NCBI RefSeq assembly: GCF_009193255.1
Contig: NZ_WACG01000001.1
Location: forward strand, 434,001-498,000
Source: Arthrobacter koreensis
GTDB taxonomy: Bacteria; Actinomycetota; Actinomycetes; Actinomycetales; Micrococcaceae
Reading direction: 5' to 3'
Length of the DNA: 64,000 nt
The notes beneath the pieces were generated by a model. It saw nothing but the letters and a program-made list of their open reading frames with translations. It was not told the origin of the DNA and did not search any database. Positions 54,182 to 63,352 of this stretch are shown here, one piece after another. How positions within the stretch are numbered: the stretch's first letter is position 1; every line of letters starts with the position of its first letter. The position numbers were made by a program, and so were the translations under genes.

Positions 54182-56293
54182 GTGGCATCTGACCCGAGGC
54201 CGGGCGTGCGGCGGCATCCCCATGCATTCGCCCCCGGAAGTATCGGGTCCATGGGGCTTCCGCACCGCATCGTCATGGGCAGCATGCACCTGAACTTCGA
54301 GACCGACGCCGCGGCGCTGGCGGCGTTCTACGCCGAACGAGCCGCCGGCGGTGCGGGCCTGATCGTCACGGGAGGCGTGGCTGTGAACCGTGCAGGTTCC
54401 GGTGGCCCCACCTACCTGGTATCCGGGGAACCGGCTTACCTGCGGGCGGCCGAGGCTGCCCTCGGGGCGGTGCACGACGCCGGTGGGCGGATTGCGCTGC
54501 AGCTGTTCCACGCCGGGCGCTACGCCTTCCCCGGCACCTACGGCCTGCTTCCCCTGGCGCCCTCCGCACTCTGGTCCGGTTTCGCGAGGACCGTGCCCCA
54601 GGCCATGGACGAAACACAAATCCGCGCCACGCTGGCGGACTTCGCCGCGGCTGCTGCCCAGGCCCGAACCCTGGGATTCGACGCGGTGGAAATCATGGGT
54701 TCCGAGGGATACCTGGTTAACCAGTTCGCTTCCCCCGCCGCGAACCACCGGGAAGATGCGTGGGGCGGAGACGCAGCCCGGCGCCGGGCTTTTCCGCTGG
54801 CTGTCCTGGCTGCGGTGCGGGGTGCCGTTGGGAAGGATTTTCCGGTGATCTTCCGGATGTCCGGAGCGGATCTGGTGGAGGGGTCTGCTCCCCCGGAGGA
54901 ATATGCGGCACTCGCCGAGGCGCTGGCGGCCGCCGGTGCGGCAGCGTTGGCCATCGGCGTCGGCTGGCACGAATCACGCATCCCCACAGTCCAGTCACTC
55001 GTGCCGCACGGCAGCTGGCTTGGCGTCGCTGCCGGGATCCGGGCCCATCTGCACAGCCGGGGCCACCCGGTACCGGTCATCGGCTCCAACCGGGTCAATT
55101 CAGTGGCCCAGGCCGACGCCGCCCTGGCGTCCGGCGGTGCCGACTACGTGTCGATGGCCCGGCCCTTCCTCGCCGACCCCCGCCTGGTCGCCAAAACCGA
55201 AGCCGGCCGCGAGGATCTGGTGAACACCTGCATCGGGTGCAATGAGGCCTGCATTGACCGTTCGCTCGGCACGGACCGGGTCTCCTGCCTGGTCAACCCC
55301 AGGGCGGGCCGGGAGACGGAGTTCCCGCCGCCGTCGTTCCCTCACCGGCGTATTGGGACGGAGGTGGCCGTTGCCGGTGCCGGGCCGGCCGGGATGCAGG
55401 CCGCCGCCACGCTGGCGGCAGCAGGCGCCAGGGTGCAGCTCTTCGAATCCGGCCCCGGGATCGGCGGACAGTTCCGGCTGGCGCAGGTGGTCCCCGGCAA
55501 GAGCGACTTCGCCCAAACCATCCGCTACTTCGCCAGCGAACTGCCGCGTCTTGGGGTGCGCATCCACAGCGGCGTCGCCGTTACGGCCGCAGATCTGGGC
55601 AGCTTCGCGCATGTCGTGGACGCCTCCGGGGTTCTTCCCAGGATTGTGGCCCTGCCAGGGACGGGAGTTCCGGTCCTGGACTACCGCTCAGCCTTCGAGG
55701 ATCCAGGTGCACTCCCGCACCGGATAGCCATCCTCGGCGGCGGCGGGATAGCGGTGGACCTGGCGCACTTTCTGGTTCATGGAAAAGGCACGGCGGTCCC
55801 CGTGCCTGAATCGGATGCGGAAGCTACCGCACGGTTCCGCCAGGAGCACCTGGACCCCGGCCCATCATGTCCGGTCCGTGAGATCACCGTCCTGCGGCGC
55901 GGTCCTTCCATGGGCCGCGGCATCGGGCCGTCCACCCGGTGGGCCGCACTGCAGGCGCTGCGCAGCGCGGGCGTTGAGCTGCGCACCGGAATCTCCTACC
56001 GGGAGCTGCTCCCCGGGGGGCTGCTTATCGACGGCCCGGACGGTGAGGCGGAAGTTATTGCGGCAGATGCCGTAGTCATCGCCGCAGGCCAGGTGGAAAA
56101 CACCAGACTGCAGGAGGACCTCAAGGAAGCGGGTATCCCCTGCACCGTCGTCGGAGGGGCCCTGGCCGCAGCGGGCCTGAACGCCGTCCGTGCCTTCCGT
56201 GAAGGTCTGGAGGCGGGTACGGCCGTCGCAGCTTCCCTGCACGGCGCTGCGTATGGGCAGGGAGGGGAACGCAGAAGGGCCCCGCTGCCGTAG
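54182..56293 (+). CDS. 2,4-dienoyl-CoA reductase (FadH)-like NADH:flavin oxidoreductase
   Basis: The 703-residue protein has an N-terminal FMN barrel of the old yellow enzyme type (about 1-330) with IVMGSMHLNFE, EIMGSEGYLVNQFASPAANHREDAWGG, FRMSGADLVEGS and GVGWHESRIPT. A [4Fe-4S] cluster motif follows, C350-x2-C353-x3-C357-x11-C369. The C-terminal half binds FAD and NAD(P)H (VAVAGAGPAGMQAAATLAAAG and IAILGGGGIAVDLAHFL). This is the FadH layout. GTG start at 54182 behind AGGAGG, 9 bases after the previous stop. It matches AnsM of cyclohexanecarboxyl-CoA pathways, where it reduces conjugated ring dienes. Confidence 0.93.
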   Translation: MASDPRPGVRRHPHAFAPGSIGSMGLPHRIVMGSMHLNFETDAAALAAFYAERAAGGAGLIVTGGVAVNRAGSGGPTYLVSGEPAYLRAAEAALGAVHDAGGRIALQLFHAGRYAFPGTYGLLPLAPSALWSGFARTVPQAMDETQIRATLADFAAAAAQARTLGFDAVEIMGSEGYLVNQFASPAANHREDAWGGDAARRRAFPLAVLAAVRGAVGKDFPVIFRMSGADLVEGSAPPEEYAALAEALAAAGAAALAIGVGWHESRIPTVQSLVPHGSWLGVAAGIRAHLHSRGHPVPVIGSNRVNSVAQADAALASGGADYVSMARPFLADPRLVAKTEAGREDLVNTCIGCNEACIDRSLGTDRVSCLVNPRAGRETEFPPPSFPHRRIGTEVAVAGAGPAGMQAAATLAAAGARVQLFESGPGIGGQFRLAQVVPGKSDFAQTIRYFASELPRLGVRIHSGVAVTAADLGSFAHVVDASGVLPRIVALPGTGVPVLDYRSAFEDPGALPHRIAILGGGGIAVDLAHFLVHGKGTAVPVPESDAEATARFRQEHLDPGPSCPVREITVLRRGPSMGRGIGPSTRWAALQALRSAGVELRTGISYRELLPGGLLIDGPDGEAEVIAADAVVIAAGQVENTRLQEDLKEAGIPCTVVGGALAAAGLNAVRAFREGLEAGTAVAASLHGAAYGQGGERRRAPLP

Positions 56294-56307
56294 CAGCGGG
56301 ACCCTTC
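56274..56307. terminator. bidirectional terminator between the FadH-like gene and tuf
   Basis: GAAGGGCCCCGCTGC pairs with GCAGCGGGACCCTTC with one mismatch and a four-base loop. It overlaps the stop of the plus-strand gene and lies 38 bases past the tuf stop, so it can serve both converging transcripts. Confidence 0.65.
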
Positions 56308-56344
56308 AAAGCTGAACCAAAAGGCCCGGCGTCAGAACATCAAA

Positions 56345-57535
56345 TTACTTGATGATCTTGGTGACACGGCCGGATCCAACGGTGCGGCCGCCTTCGCGGA
56401 TAGCGAAGCCGAGGCCCTCTTCCATTGCGATCGGCTGGATCAGTTCAACGGTCATTTCGGTGTTGTCACCGGGCATAACCATTTCCGTACCCTCGGGCAG
56501 GGTGATGACACCCGTGACGTCGGTGGTGCGGAAGTAGAACTGCGGGCGGTAGTTCGAGTAGAACGGGTTGTGGCGGCCGCCTTCATCCTTGGACAGGATG
56601 TAGACGTTGGCCTCGAAGTCGGTGTGCGGGGTGATGGAACCCGGCTTGACGACAACCTGGCCACGCTCTACGTCTTCGCGCTTGATGCCGCGGAGCAGCA
56701 GGCCACAGTTCTCGCCGGCCCATGCTTCGTCGAGCTGCTTGTGGAACATCTCGATACCGGTAACCGTGGTCTTCTGGACCGGGCGGATGCCGACGATCTC
56801 GACCTCGGAGTTGATAGCGAGGGTACCGCGCTCGGCGCGGCCCGTCACAACGGTGCCGCGACCGGTGATGGTGAAGACGTCCTCGATCGGCATCAGGAAC
56901 GGCTTGTCCTTGTCGCGAACGGGGTCCGGAACGTTGTTGTCAACGGCTTCCATCAGTTCTTCGACGGACGCAACCCACTTGGGGTCGCCTTCCAGTGCCT
57001 TCAGGCCGGAAACGCGAACGACGGGAGCGTTGTCGCCGTCGAACTCCTGGGAGCTCAGCAGTTCGCGAACTTCCATTTCCACGAGGTCGAGAAGTTCCTC
57101 GTCCTCAACCATGTCGGACTTGTTCAGCGCGACCAGCAGGTAGGGAACACCAACCTGGCGGGCGAGCAGAACGTGCTCGCGGGTCTGAGCCATCGGGCCG
57201 TCAGTGGCGGCAACCACGAGGATTGCACCGTCCATCTGAGCAGCGCCGGTGATCATGTTCTTGATGTAGTCAGCGTGGCCCGGGGCGTCAACGTGTGCGT
57301 AGTGACGCTTCTCGGTCTGGTACTCAATGTGCGAGATGTTGATGGTGATACCGCGCTGGCGCTCTTCCGGCGCGGAGTCAATAGCAGCGAAGTCGCGCTG
57401 CTCGTTCAGGTCAGGGTACTTGTCAGCAAGCACCTTTGAAATGGCAGCGGTCAACGTGGTCTTTCCATGGTCAACGTGACCAATGGTGCCGATGTTGACG
57501 TGCGGCTTAGTCCGCTCGAACTTTGCCTTCGCCAC
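56345..57535 (-). CDS. tuf: elongation factor Tu
   Basis: Delivers aminoacyl-tRNA. G1 is [16 protein letters not shown]2 [14 protein letters not shown]3 [12 protein letters not shown]4 ALNKSDMVE; the end is [14 protein letters not shown]. It has 396 residues. GTG start with AGGAGG upstream. The elfamycin-relevant domain 2-3 boundary looks normal. It is the last gene of the str cluster, with its own likely promoter upstream. Confidence 0.98.
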   Translation of the reverse strand: MAKAKFERTKPHVNIGTIGHVDHGKTTLTAAISKVLADKYPDLNEQRDFAAIDSAPEERQRGITINISHIEYQTEKRHYAHVDAPGHADYIKNMITGAAQMDGAILVVAATDGPMAQTREHVLLARQVGVPYLLVALNKSDMVEDEELLDLVEMEVRELLSSQEFDGDNAPVVRVSGLKALEGDPKWVASVEELMEAVDNNVPDPVRDKDKPFLMPIEDVFTITGRGTVVTGRAERGTLAINSEVEIVGIRPVQKTTVTGIEMFHKQLDEAWAGENCGLLLRGIKREDVERGQVVVKPGSITPHTDFEANVYILSKDEGGRHNPFYSNYRPQFYFRTTDVTGVITLPEGTEMVMPGDNTEMTVELIQPIAMEEGLGFAIREGGRTVGSGRVTKIIK

Positions 57536-57601
57536 GGGTTCCTCCTAGAAAGGTTAGAAGACTCAATCACCAGCCGCGCTTCTCGCAACTGATCCGATAC
57601 A

Positions 57602-57630
57602 AGTCTACTTGGGGCTGTTTATTTGATGAA
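57602..57630 (-). promoter_or_regulatory. candidate tuf promoter
   Basis: On the minus strand TTCATC (57625-57630) and TAGACT (57602-57607) lie 17 bases apart. It would provide extra EF-Tu beyond read-through from fusA. Confidence 0.45.
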
Positions 57631-57719
57631 ATTGCCTTGTGCCGCGGTTCCCGCAGGTCCCGCTCAGTCTGGCCGTGCGGCCCCTCCGTCCGGGTCTCCC
57701 CTGGGACGGGCCGCACATG

Positions 57720-57749
57720 GCCGGCGCTCCGTTTTACCGGAACGCCGGC
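57720..57749 (-). terminator. terminator or attenuator after fusA
   Basis: GCCGGCGCTCCG and CGGAACGCCGGC pair with one mismatch around a TTTTAC loop, ending 6 bases past the fusA stop. Confidence 0.55.
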
Positions 57750-57755
57750 TGGGTC

Positions 57756-59870
57756 TTACTCGCCGCGCGTCTTCTGGATGATCTCGTCGGCTACTGCCTT
57801 CGGGACCTCTGCGTAGCTGTTGAACTGCATCGAGTAAACGGCGCGGCCCTGGGTCTTGGACCGCAGGTCACCGATGTACCCGAACATGCCGGACAGCGGA
57901 ACGAGGGCGCGAATGACCTTCACGCCGCTGGCGTCTTCCATCGACTGCATCTGCCCGCGGCGCGAGTTGATGTCACCGATGACTTCACCCATGTATTCCT
58001 CAGGGGTGCGGACTTCAACATCCATGATCGGTTCAAGCAGAACCGGGCTCGCCATCTTTGCGGCTTCCTTGAAAGCCTGGCGGCCGGCGATCTTGAACGC
58101 CATTTCCGAGGAGTCGACGTCGTGGTAAGCGCCGTCAACAAGGGTCGCCTTGATGCCGACAACCGGGTAACCGGCGAGGATGCCGTCGTTGAGGGCGCTC
58201 TGGATACCCTGGTCAACGCTGGGGATGTATTCGCGGGGAACACGGCCACCGGTGACCTTGTTGTCGAACTCGTACATCGCACCTTCGGAAGTATCCAGGG
58301 GCTCGATGGCGATCTGGATCTTTGCGAACTGGCCGGAGCCGCCCGTCTGCTTCTTGTGCGTGTAGTCGTAGCGCTCGACCGTGCGGCGGATGGTTTCGCG
58401 GTAGGCAACCTGGGGTTTGCCCACGTTTGCTTCAACCTTGAATTCGCGGCGCATGCGGTCTACCAGGATGTCCAGGTGCAGCTCGCCCATGCCGGCGATG
58501 ATGGTCTGGCCGGTGTCCTCGTCGAGTTCGACGGTGAACGTCGGGTCCTCTTCGGAGAGCTTCTGGATGGCCACGGAGAGCTTCTCCTGGTCACCCTTGG
58601 TCTTCGGTTCGATGGCAACACGGATAACGGGTTCCGGGAAGGTCATCGACTCGAGGACGATCGGGTTCGCAGGATCGCACAGGGTGTCACCGGTGGTGGT
58701 GTCCTTGAGGCCGATCGCTGCGTAGATGTGTCCGGTGGTGATCTCGTCAACCGGGTTTTCCTTGTTGGCGTGCATCTGGAAGAGCTTTCCGATGCGCTCC
58801 TTCTTCTGCTTGGTCGAGTTCATGACCTGGGCGCCGGAAGCAGCCTTGCCGGAGTAAACGCGGATGTAGGTCAGGCGGCCGAAGAACGGGTGGGTGACAA
58901 CCTTGAACGCCAGCGCGGAGAACGGTGCGTTCGCGTCGGCGCTGCGCTCCAGCACGACCTCCTCGTCGCGGACATCGTGGCCCTTGATGTTCGGAACGTC
59001 GAGCGGAGAGGGCAGGTAAGCGACGACGGCGTCAAGCATCGGCTGAACGCCGCGGTTCTTGAACGCGGAGCCGCACAGAACCGGGTAGACCTCAGAGTTG
59101 ACGGTCATCTTGCGGATGCCGGCCTTCAGTTCCTCAAGGGTGAGTTCTTCACCTTCGAGGTACTTCTCCATGAGCTCTTCGCTGGCTTCGGCAACGGTTT
59201 CCACGAGCTTCGCGCGGTACTCTTCGGCCTTTTCCTGCAGGTCTGCGGGGATCGGCTCAACTTCGTACTTGGCGCCCATGGTCACGTCACCCTTGGCGTC
59301 GCCGCGCCAGGTGAGTGCACGCATTTCGAGGAGGTCGACGACGCCCTCGAATTCGCTCTCGGAACCGATCGGCAGCTGAAGAACCAGCGGCTTGGCGCCC
59401 AGGCGGTTGATGATGGTGTCGACGGTGAAGTAGAAGTCGGCGCCGAGCTTGTCCATCTTGTTGACGAAGCAGATACGCGGAACGTTGTACTTGTCAGCCT
59501 GGCGCCAGACAGTCTCGGACTGCGGCTCCACGCCTTCCTTGCCGTCGAAGACAGCGACGGCGCCGTCAAGCACGCGCAGGGACCGCTCAACCTCGACAGT
59601 GAAGTCAACGTGACCCGGCGTGTCGATGATGTTGATCTGGTTGTTGTCCCAGTAGCACGTGGTAGCTGCGGAGGTAATGGTGATACCCCGCTCCTGCTCC
59701 TGTGCCATCCAGTCCATGGTCGAAGCGCCGTCGTGCGTTTCGCCAATCTTGTGGTTGACACCGGTGTAGAACAGGATGCGCTCGGTGGTGGTGGTCTTGC
59801 CGGCATCGATGTGCGCCATGATGCCGATATTGCGGACCTTGTTGAGGTCGGTAAGCACGTCCAGTGCCAC
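57756..59870 (-). CDS. fusA: elongation factor G
   Basis: Translocase GTPase of 704 residues. G1 is [19 protein letters not shown], then [56 protein letters not shown] and [11 protein letters not shown]. Domain IV carries the tip loop near [21 protein letters not shown] start with GGGAG upstream. It follows rpsG after a 113-base gap with an attenuator-like stem. Confidence 0.98.
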   Translation of the reverse strand: MALDVLTDLNKVRNIGIMAHIDAGKTTTTERILFYTGVNHKIGETHDGASTMDWMAQEQERGITITSAATTCYWDNNQINIIDTPGHVDFTVEVERSLRVLDGAVAVFDGKEGVEPQSETVWRQADKYNVPRICFVNKMDKLGADFYFTVDTIINRLGAKPLVLQLPIGSESEFEGVVDLLEMRALTWRGDAKGDVTMGAKYEVEPIPADLQEKAEEYRAKLVETVAEASEELMEKYLEGEELTLEELKAGIRKMTVNSEVYPVLCGSAFKNRGVQPMLDAVVAYLPSPLDVPNIKGHDVRDEEVVLERSADANAPFSALAFKVVTHPFFGRLTYIRVYSGKAASGAQVMNSTKQKKERIGKLFQMHANKENPVDEITTGHIYAAIGLKDTTTGDTLCDPANPIVLESMTFPEPVIRVAIEPKTKGDQEKLSVAIQKLSEEDPTFTVELDEDTGQTIIAGMGELHLDILVDRMRREFKVEANVGKPQVAYRETIRRTVERYDYTHKKQTGGSGQFAKIQIAIEPLDTSEGAMYEFDNKVTGGRVPREYIPSVDQGIQSALNDGILAGYPVVGIKATLVDGAYHDVDSSEMAFKIAGRQAFKEAAKMASPVLLEPIMDVEVRTPEEYMGEVIGDINSRRGQMQSMEDASGVKVIRALVPLSGMFGYIGDLRSKTQGRAVYSMQFNSYAEVPKAVADEIIQKTRGE

Positions 59871-59921
59871 GGTTACTCCCTAGTTTTGGTTCTGGCCCCG
59901 CCGGTCACCTATTCGGCCTTC

Positions 59922-59955
59922 GGCCCTGAGGCCCGCCGGAGCGGGCCGCAGGGCC
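59922..59955 (-). terminator. attenuator-like hairpin between rpsG and fusA
   Basis: GGCCCTGAGGCCCGC and GCGGGCCGCAGGGCC pair over 15 bases with one mismatch and a four-base loop. It starts 29 bases past the rpsG stop and may reduce read-through to fusA. Confidence 0.55.
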
Positions 59956-59983
59956 TGGGCTGAAAAGATATTCGTGGTGCTAA

Positions 59984-60454
59984 TTACCAGCGGTAGTGGG
60001 CGAAGGCCTTGTTGGACTCGGCCATCTTGTGGGTGTCTTCGCGACGCTTCACAGCAGCACCAAGACCGTTTGAGGCGTCCAGGATCTCGTTGCGCAGACG
60101 CTCGGTCATCGTCTTCTCGCGGCGGGCCTTGGAGTAGCCAACCAGCCAGCGCAGCGCCAGGGCGGTTGCGCGGCCCGGCTTAACCTCAACCGGAACCTGG
60201 TAGGTGGCGCCGCCGACGCGGCGGGACTTAACCTCAAGGCTCGGCTTGATGTTGTCCATGGCCTTCTTCAGGGCTGCAACCGGATCCTGTCCGGTCTTCT
60301 CCTGAGCACCGGCAAGTGCGCCGTAAACGATGCGCTCTGCGGTGGACTTCTTGCCGTCGATGAGAACCTTGTTGATCAGCTGCGTGACCAGCGGGGAGCC
60401 GTAGACGGGATCGACTGCGAGCGGCCGCTTGGGGGCCGGACCCTTGCGGGGCAT
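59984..60454 (-). CDS. rpsG: 30S ribosomal protein S7 (uS7)
   Basis: [46 protein letters not shown] in outline, [76 protein letters not shown] to the end. It has 156 residues from the ATG at 60452-60454, two bases from the rpsL stop; a longer frame inside rpsL is rejected. S7 nucleates the 30S head. Confidence 0.98.
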   Translation of the reverse strand: MPRKGPAPKRPLAVDPVYGSPLVTQLINKVLIDGKKSTAERIVYGALAGAQEKTGQDPVAALKKAMDNIKPSLEVKSRRVGGATYQVPVEVKPGRATALALRWLVGYSKARREKTMTERLRNEILDASNGLGAAVKRREDTHKMAESNKAFAHYRW

Positions 60455-60455
60455 A

Positions 60456-60830
60456 TTACTTCTTCTCCATCTTCGCGCCGTAGCGGCTGCGAGCCTGCTT
60501 GCGGTTCTTGACACCCTGGGTGTCGAGCGCGCCGCGAACGATCTTGTAACGGACACCGGGCAGGTCCTTCACACGACCACCGCGAACCAGCACGATGGAG
60601 TGTTCCTGCAGGTTGTGACCCACACCGGGGATGTAGGCAGTAACTTCCACGCCGCCGTTAAGGCGGACACGGGCTACCTTGCGCAGAGCCGAGTTCGGCT
60701 TCTTCGGGGTGGTGGTGTAAACACGGGTGCACACACCACGGCGCATCGGGCTGCCCTTAAGGGCAGGAGCCTTGGTCTTGGAGACCTTGGGTGAGCGGCC
60801 CTTGCGGACCAGCTGCTGAATCGTAGGCAC
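60456..60830 (-). CDS. rpsL: 30S ribosomal protein S12 (uS12)
   Basis: The 124 residues start [15 protein letters not shown] and include [16 protein letters not shown] and [33 protein letters not shown]. The lysines in TPKKPNS and GGRVKDLPG, the usual sites of streptomycin-resistance mutations, are both wild type, so this copy predicts sensitivity. GTG start. First gene of rpsL-rpsG-fusA-tuf. Confidence 0.98.
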   Translation of the reverse strand: MPTIQQLVRKGRSPKVSKTKAPALKGSPMRRGVCTRVYTTTPKKPNSALRKVARVRLNGGVEVTAYIPGVGHNLQEHSIVLVRGGRVKDLPGVRYKIVRGALDTQGVKNRKQARSRYGAKMEKK

Positions 60831-61165
60831 TTATCAGTTCTCCGTTTTATCTCGAGAAAAATTCTCTGGTTGCGCTTGCCCGGTCCGCTTGGTGCGGGTC
60901 CCGGAGCGAGGCTTTTCAAAGTTGTTGCCGCAGTGCCCCCGAGACGTTCCGTGAACCGAAGCGACCGTAGGCGTGCAAAAGTGTGGCATTCGTTGCACAA
61001 GAACCCTGCAACCCGGAAACAGGCCCCCACCCGCGCCCCGGAGACGGAATCCCGGGAAACATGCGAGCGGCCTTCATCCACTGCCACACAAACAATTACC
61101 AATAGTCTAGCAGACATCCCGGAAGGCTTAAGCCGGGGAGCTGCCGCGGCACCTCGAAGCCTGTC
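60831..61165. other. 335-base rpsL leader and promoter region
   Basis: It contains a candidate promoter (61104-61131) and an untranslated leader of about 265 bases. A GTTGCA/TGCAAC stem lies at 60992-61012. No gene is seen. Confidence 0.6.
61104..61131 (-). promoter_or_regulatory. candidate rpsL promoter with extended -10
   Basis: On the minus strand TTAAGC (61126-61131) is followed after 16 bases by TAGACT (61104-61109); TGC just before the -10 gives the extended TGnTAGACT form common in actinobacterial rpsL promoters. Confidence 0.5.
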
Positions 61166-61957
61166 TCAGCTCCGGGCTGCCAGCGCCTGGGTGATCTTCC
61201 GCGACGCCTCCTGCAGCTGCGGCAGCACCTGCGCTGCCGCCTCCTCCAGTGTAGGCCCGTCCAGGCCGAGGGTCGCCTGCATCGAGGTATTCAGTGCCGC
61301 GATCACGTCGCCGGCGGGGCTGAAGATGGGAACGGCCACTGAGCGCAGTCCCCGCTCGAGTTCCTGGTCCACGACGGCCCACCCCTGGGCGCGGACCCGC
61401 TTCACTTCACGGCGCAGGGCCGCTTCCTCGGTGATGGTGCGTTCCGTCAAGGGAACGAGTTCAACTTCGGAGAAGTAGGTGTCCAGCGCTGCGTCGTCCA
61501 GTCCGGCGAGCAGCACCCGCCCCATGGAGGTGGCGTACGCCGGGAACCGCGTTCCGACGGTGATGCCTACGGTCATGAGCCGGCGGGTGTGGATCCTGGC
61601 CACGTAGACAATCTCGTTGCCGTCCAGGATGGACGCCGACGTCGATTCGTGGATCTCGCGGGAAAGGTCCTCCAGCAGCGGCTGGGCCAGCTGAGGCAGC
61701 GACTGCCCCGCCAGGTAGGAGTATCCCAGCTGCAGGACCAGGGCTGTGAGCTCAAAGCTCCGGCCGTCGGTCCGCACGTAGCCGAGCTCCACCAGGGTCA
61801 GCAGGAACCGCCGGGCGGTGGCCCGGGTCAGTCCGGTGCGCCGGGAGACATCGCTGAGGGTCATCTGCACGTGCTCGGCGTCGAACGCCCTAATCACGGA
61901 CAGGCCGCGGGCCAGTGACTGGACAAACTGGTCACTGGCCGCGATCGTTTCGCTCAT
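61166..61957 (-). CDS. pcaR: IclR-family regulator (PcaR-like)
   Basis: The 263-residue protein has a winged-helix N-terminus (SLARGLSVIRAF, MTLSDVSRRTGLTRATARRFLLTLVELGYV, residues about 13-60) and an IclR ligand domain with GNEIVYVARIHTRRLMTVGITVGTRFPAYATSMGRVLLA. This matches PcaR, which senses beta-ketoadipate, and PcaU/PobR-like paralogues. It lies 19 bases after pcaJ on the same strand, so it is probably in the operon it regulates. Confidence 0.85.
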   Translation of the reverse strand: MSETIAASDQFVQSLARGLSVIRAFDAEHVQMTLSDVSRRTGLTRATARRFLLTLVELGYVRTDGRSFELTALVLQLGYSYLAGQSLPQLAQPLLEDLSREIHESTSASILDGNEIVYVARIHTRRLMTVGITVGTRFPAYATSMGRVLLAGLDDAALDTYFSEVELVPLTERTITEEAALRREVKRVRAQGWAVVDQELERGLRSVAVPIFSPAGDVIAALNTSMQATLGLDGPTLEEAAAQVLPQLQEASRKITQALAARS

Positions 61958-61976
61958 GTCTCCCCCGTTGGTGGTC

Positions 61977-62657
61977 TTAGTCGGTGCCGGCCGACGGGCC
62001 GATCAACGGCACATCCACCTTCGCGGCCAGCTCCTCGAAGCTGATCCCGTAGGTCTCGCGAACGTGGACACCGTCCTCCTTCAGGAGGAACACCGCTTCA
62101 TTAGTGTAAACGCGCGTGACGCAGCCAACGCCAGTGAGCGGGTAGGAGCATTCCTTCACCAGTTTGCTGACGCCTTCGCGGGTGAACAGGGACATCATCA
62201 CGTAGACGTCCTTGGCGCCGGTGGCCAGGTCCATGGCACCGCCGACGGCGGGAATCGCATCGGGTGCGCCGGTGTGCCAGTTCGCCAGGTCCCCGCTGGC
62301 GGAAACCTGGAAGGCGCCCAGCACGCAGACGTCCAGATGCCCGCCGCGCATGATGGCGAACGAGTCGGCGTGGTGGAAGTACGATGCACCCGGCAGTTCC
62401 GTGACGGGGATCTTGCCGGCATTGATCAGGTCACCGTCAATCTGGTTCCCCTGCGCCTCAGGGCCCATGCCGAGCATGCCGTTTTCGGTGTGCAGCGTGA
62501 CGTGCTGCTCAGGCTTGAGGTAGTTGGAGACCAGCGTCGGCTGCCCAATGCCCAGGTTGACGAAGGAACCGGGTGCGATGTCCCGGGCCACGAGTTCTGC
62601 CAGGGAGTTCCGGTCCAGTTTTTCGCTCACGGTGGTGTTCACTGCCTTCTCGCTCAT
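61977..62657 (-). CDS. pcaJ: 3-oxoacid CoA-transferase beta subunit (PcaJ)
   Basis: Moves CoA from succinyl-CoA to beta-ketoadipate with PcaI. The 226-residue subunit has the catalytic glutamate in HTENGMLGMG and the flanking VNLGIGQPTLVSNYL and MRGGHLDVCVLGAFQVSASGDLANW. Its start overlaps the pcaI stop by ATGA. The SCOT family also includes acetoacetate enzymes; the pcaF-pcaR context favours beta-ketoadipate. Confidence 0.9.
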   Translation of the reverse strand: MSEKAVNTTVSEKLDRNSLAELVARDIAPGSFVNLGIGQPTLVSNYLKPEQHVTLHTENGMLGMGPEAQGNQIDGDLINAGKIPVTELPGASYFHHADSFAIMRGGHLDVCVLGAFQVSASGDLANWHTGAPDAIPAVGGAMDLATGAKDVYVMMSLFTREGVSKLVKECSYPLTGVGCVTRVYTNEAVFLLKEDGVHVRETYGISFEELAAKVDVPLIGPSAGTD

Positions 62658-63337
62658 GCTGCTGCCGGTTCTTTCTCGCGGGTTACCTGCACCAGGGTGT
62701 TGACGTAGATCCCGGGGGTCACGACGATTTCCGGATCGATGCCGCCAACCTCGACGATGTCGCGGACCTGGACAATCGCGTTCTTCGCGGCCGCAGCCAT
62801 GATCGGCCCAAAGTTCCGGGCGGTCTTGCGGTAGACCAGATTTCCTGCCCGGTCCGCCTTCAGCGCTTTCACGAGCGCGAAGTCTGCGTGCAGCGGGGTT
62901 TCGAAGACGTAGCCGCGGCCGTCGATCATGCGGGTTTCCTTGCCTTCCGCCAGCGGGGTGCCGTAGGCGGTGGGGGTGAAGAATCCACCAATGCCGGCGC
63001 CTGCGGCGCGGATACGCTCAGCCAGGTTGCCCTGCGGAACCAGTTCTAGTTCGATCTCCCCGGCCCGGAACTTCGCATCGAAAATCTGGGAATCGGACTG
63101 GCGGGGGAAGGAGCAGACAATCTTCCGGACGCGGCCGGCGCCGATCAGCGCCGCGAGCCCTTCTTCACCGTTGCCCGCATTGTTGTTCACGACCGTGAGG
63201 TCCTTTGCGCCCTGGCGCAAAAGTGCCTCGATCAGCTCGACCGGCTGCCCGGCCTTGCCGAAACCGCCGATCATCACGGTTGCTCCGTCATGGATCGGCG
63301 CGACGGCTTCGTCGACGTCCTGCAGAATGTTCAGCAC
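62654..63337 (-). CDS. pcaI: 3-oxoacid CoA-transferase alpha subunit (PcaI)
   Basis: The 227-residue alpha subunit has IHDGATVMIGGFGKAGQPVELIEAL, DLTVVNNNAGNGEEGLAALI, ELVPQGNLAERIRAAGAGIGGFFTPTAYGT and TPGIYVNTLVQV. It forms the transferase with PcaJ and lies 15 bases after pcaF. Confidence 0.9.
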   Translation of the reverse strand: MLNILQDVDEAVAPIHDGATVMIGGFGKAGQPVELIEALLRQGAKDLTVVNNNAGNGEEGLAALIGAGRVRKIVCSFPRQSDSQIFDAKFRAGEIELELVPQGNLAERIRAAGAGIGGFFTPTAYGTPLAEGKETRMIDGRGYVFETPLHADFALVKALKADRAGNLVYRKTARNFGPIMAAAAKNAIVQVRDIVEVGGIDPEIVVTPGIYVNTLVQVTREKEPAAA

Positions 63338-63352
63338 GGTTCTCCTCGGGAG

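Noticed and set aside
52973-56293. Ordinary fatty acid beta-oxidation genes
   Set aside because: No thiolase or hydratase partner is present and the genes are coupled to the EPSPS-like fusion; a ring-acid pathway explains the set better.
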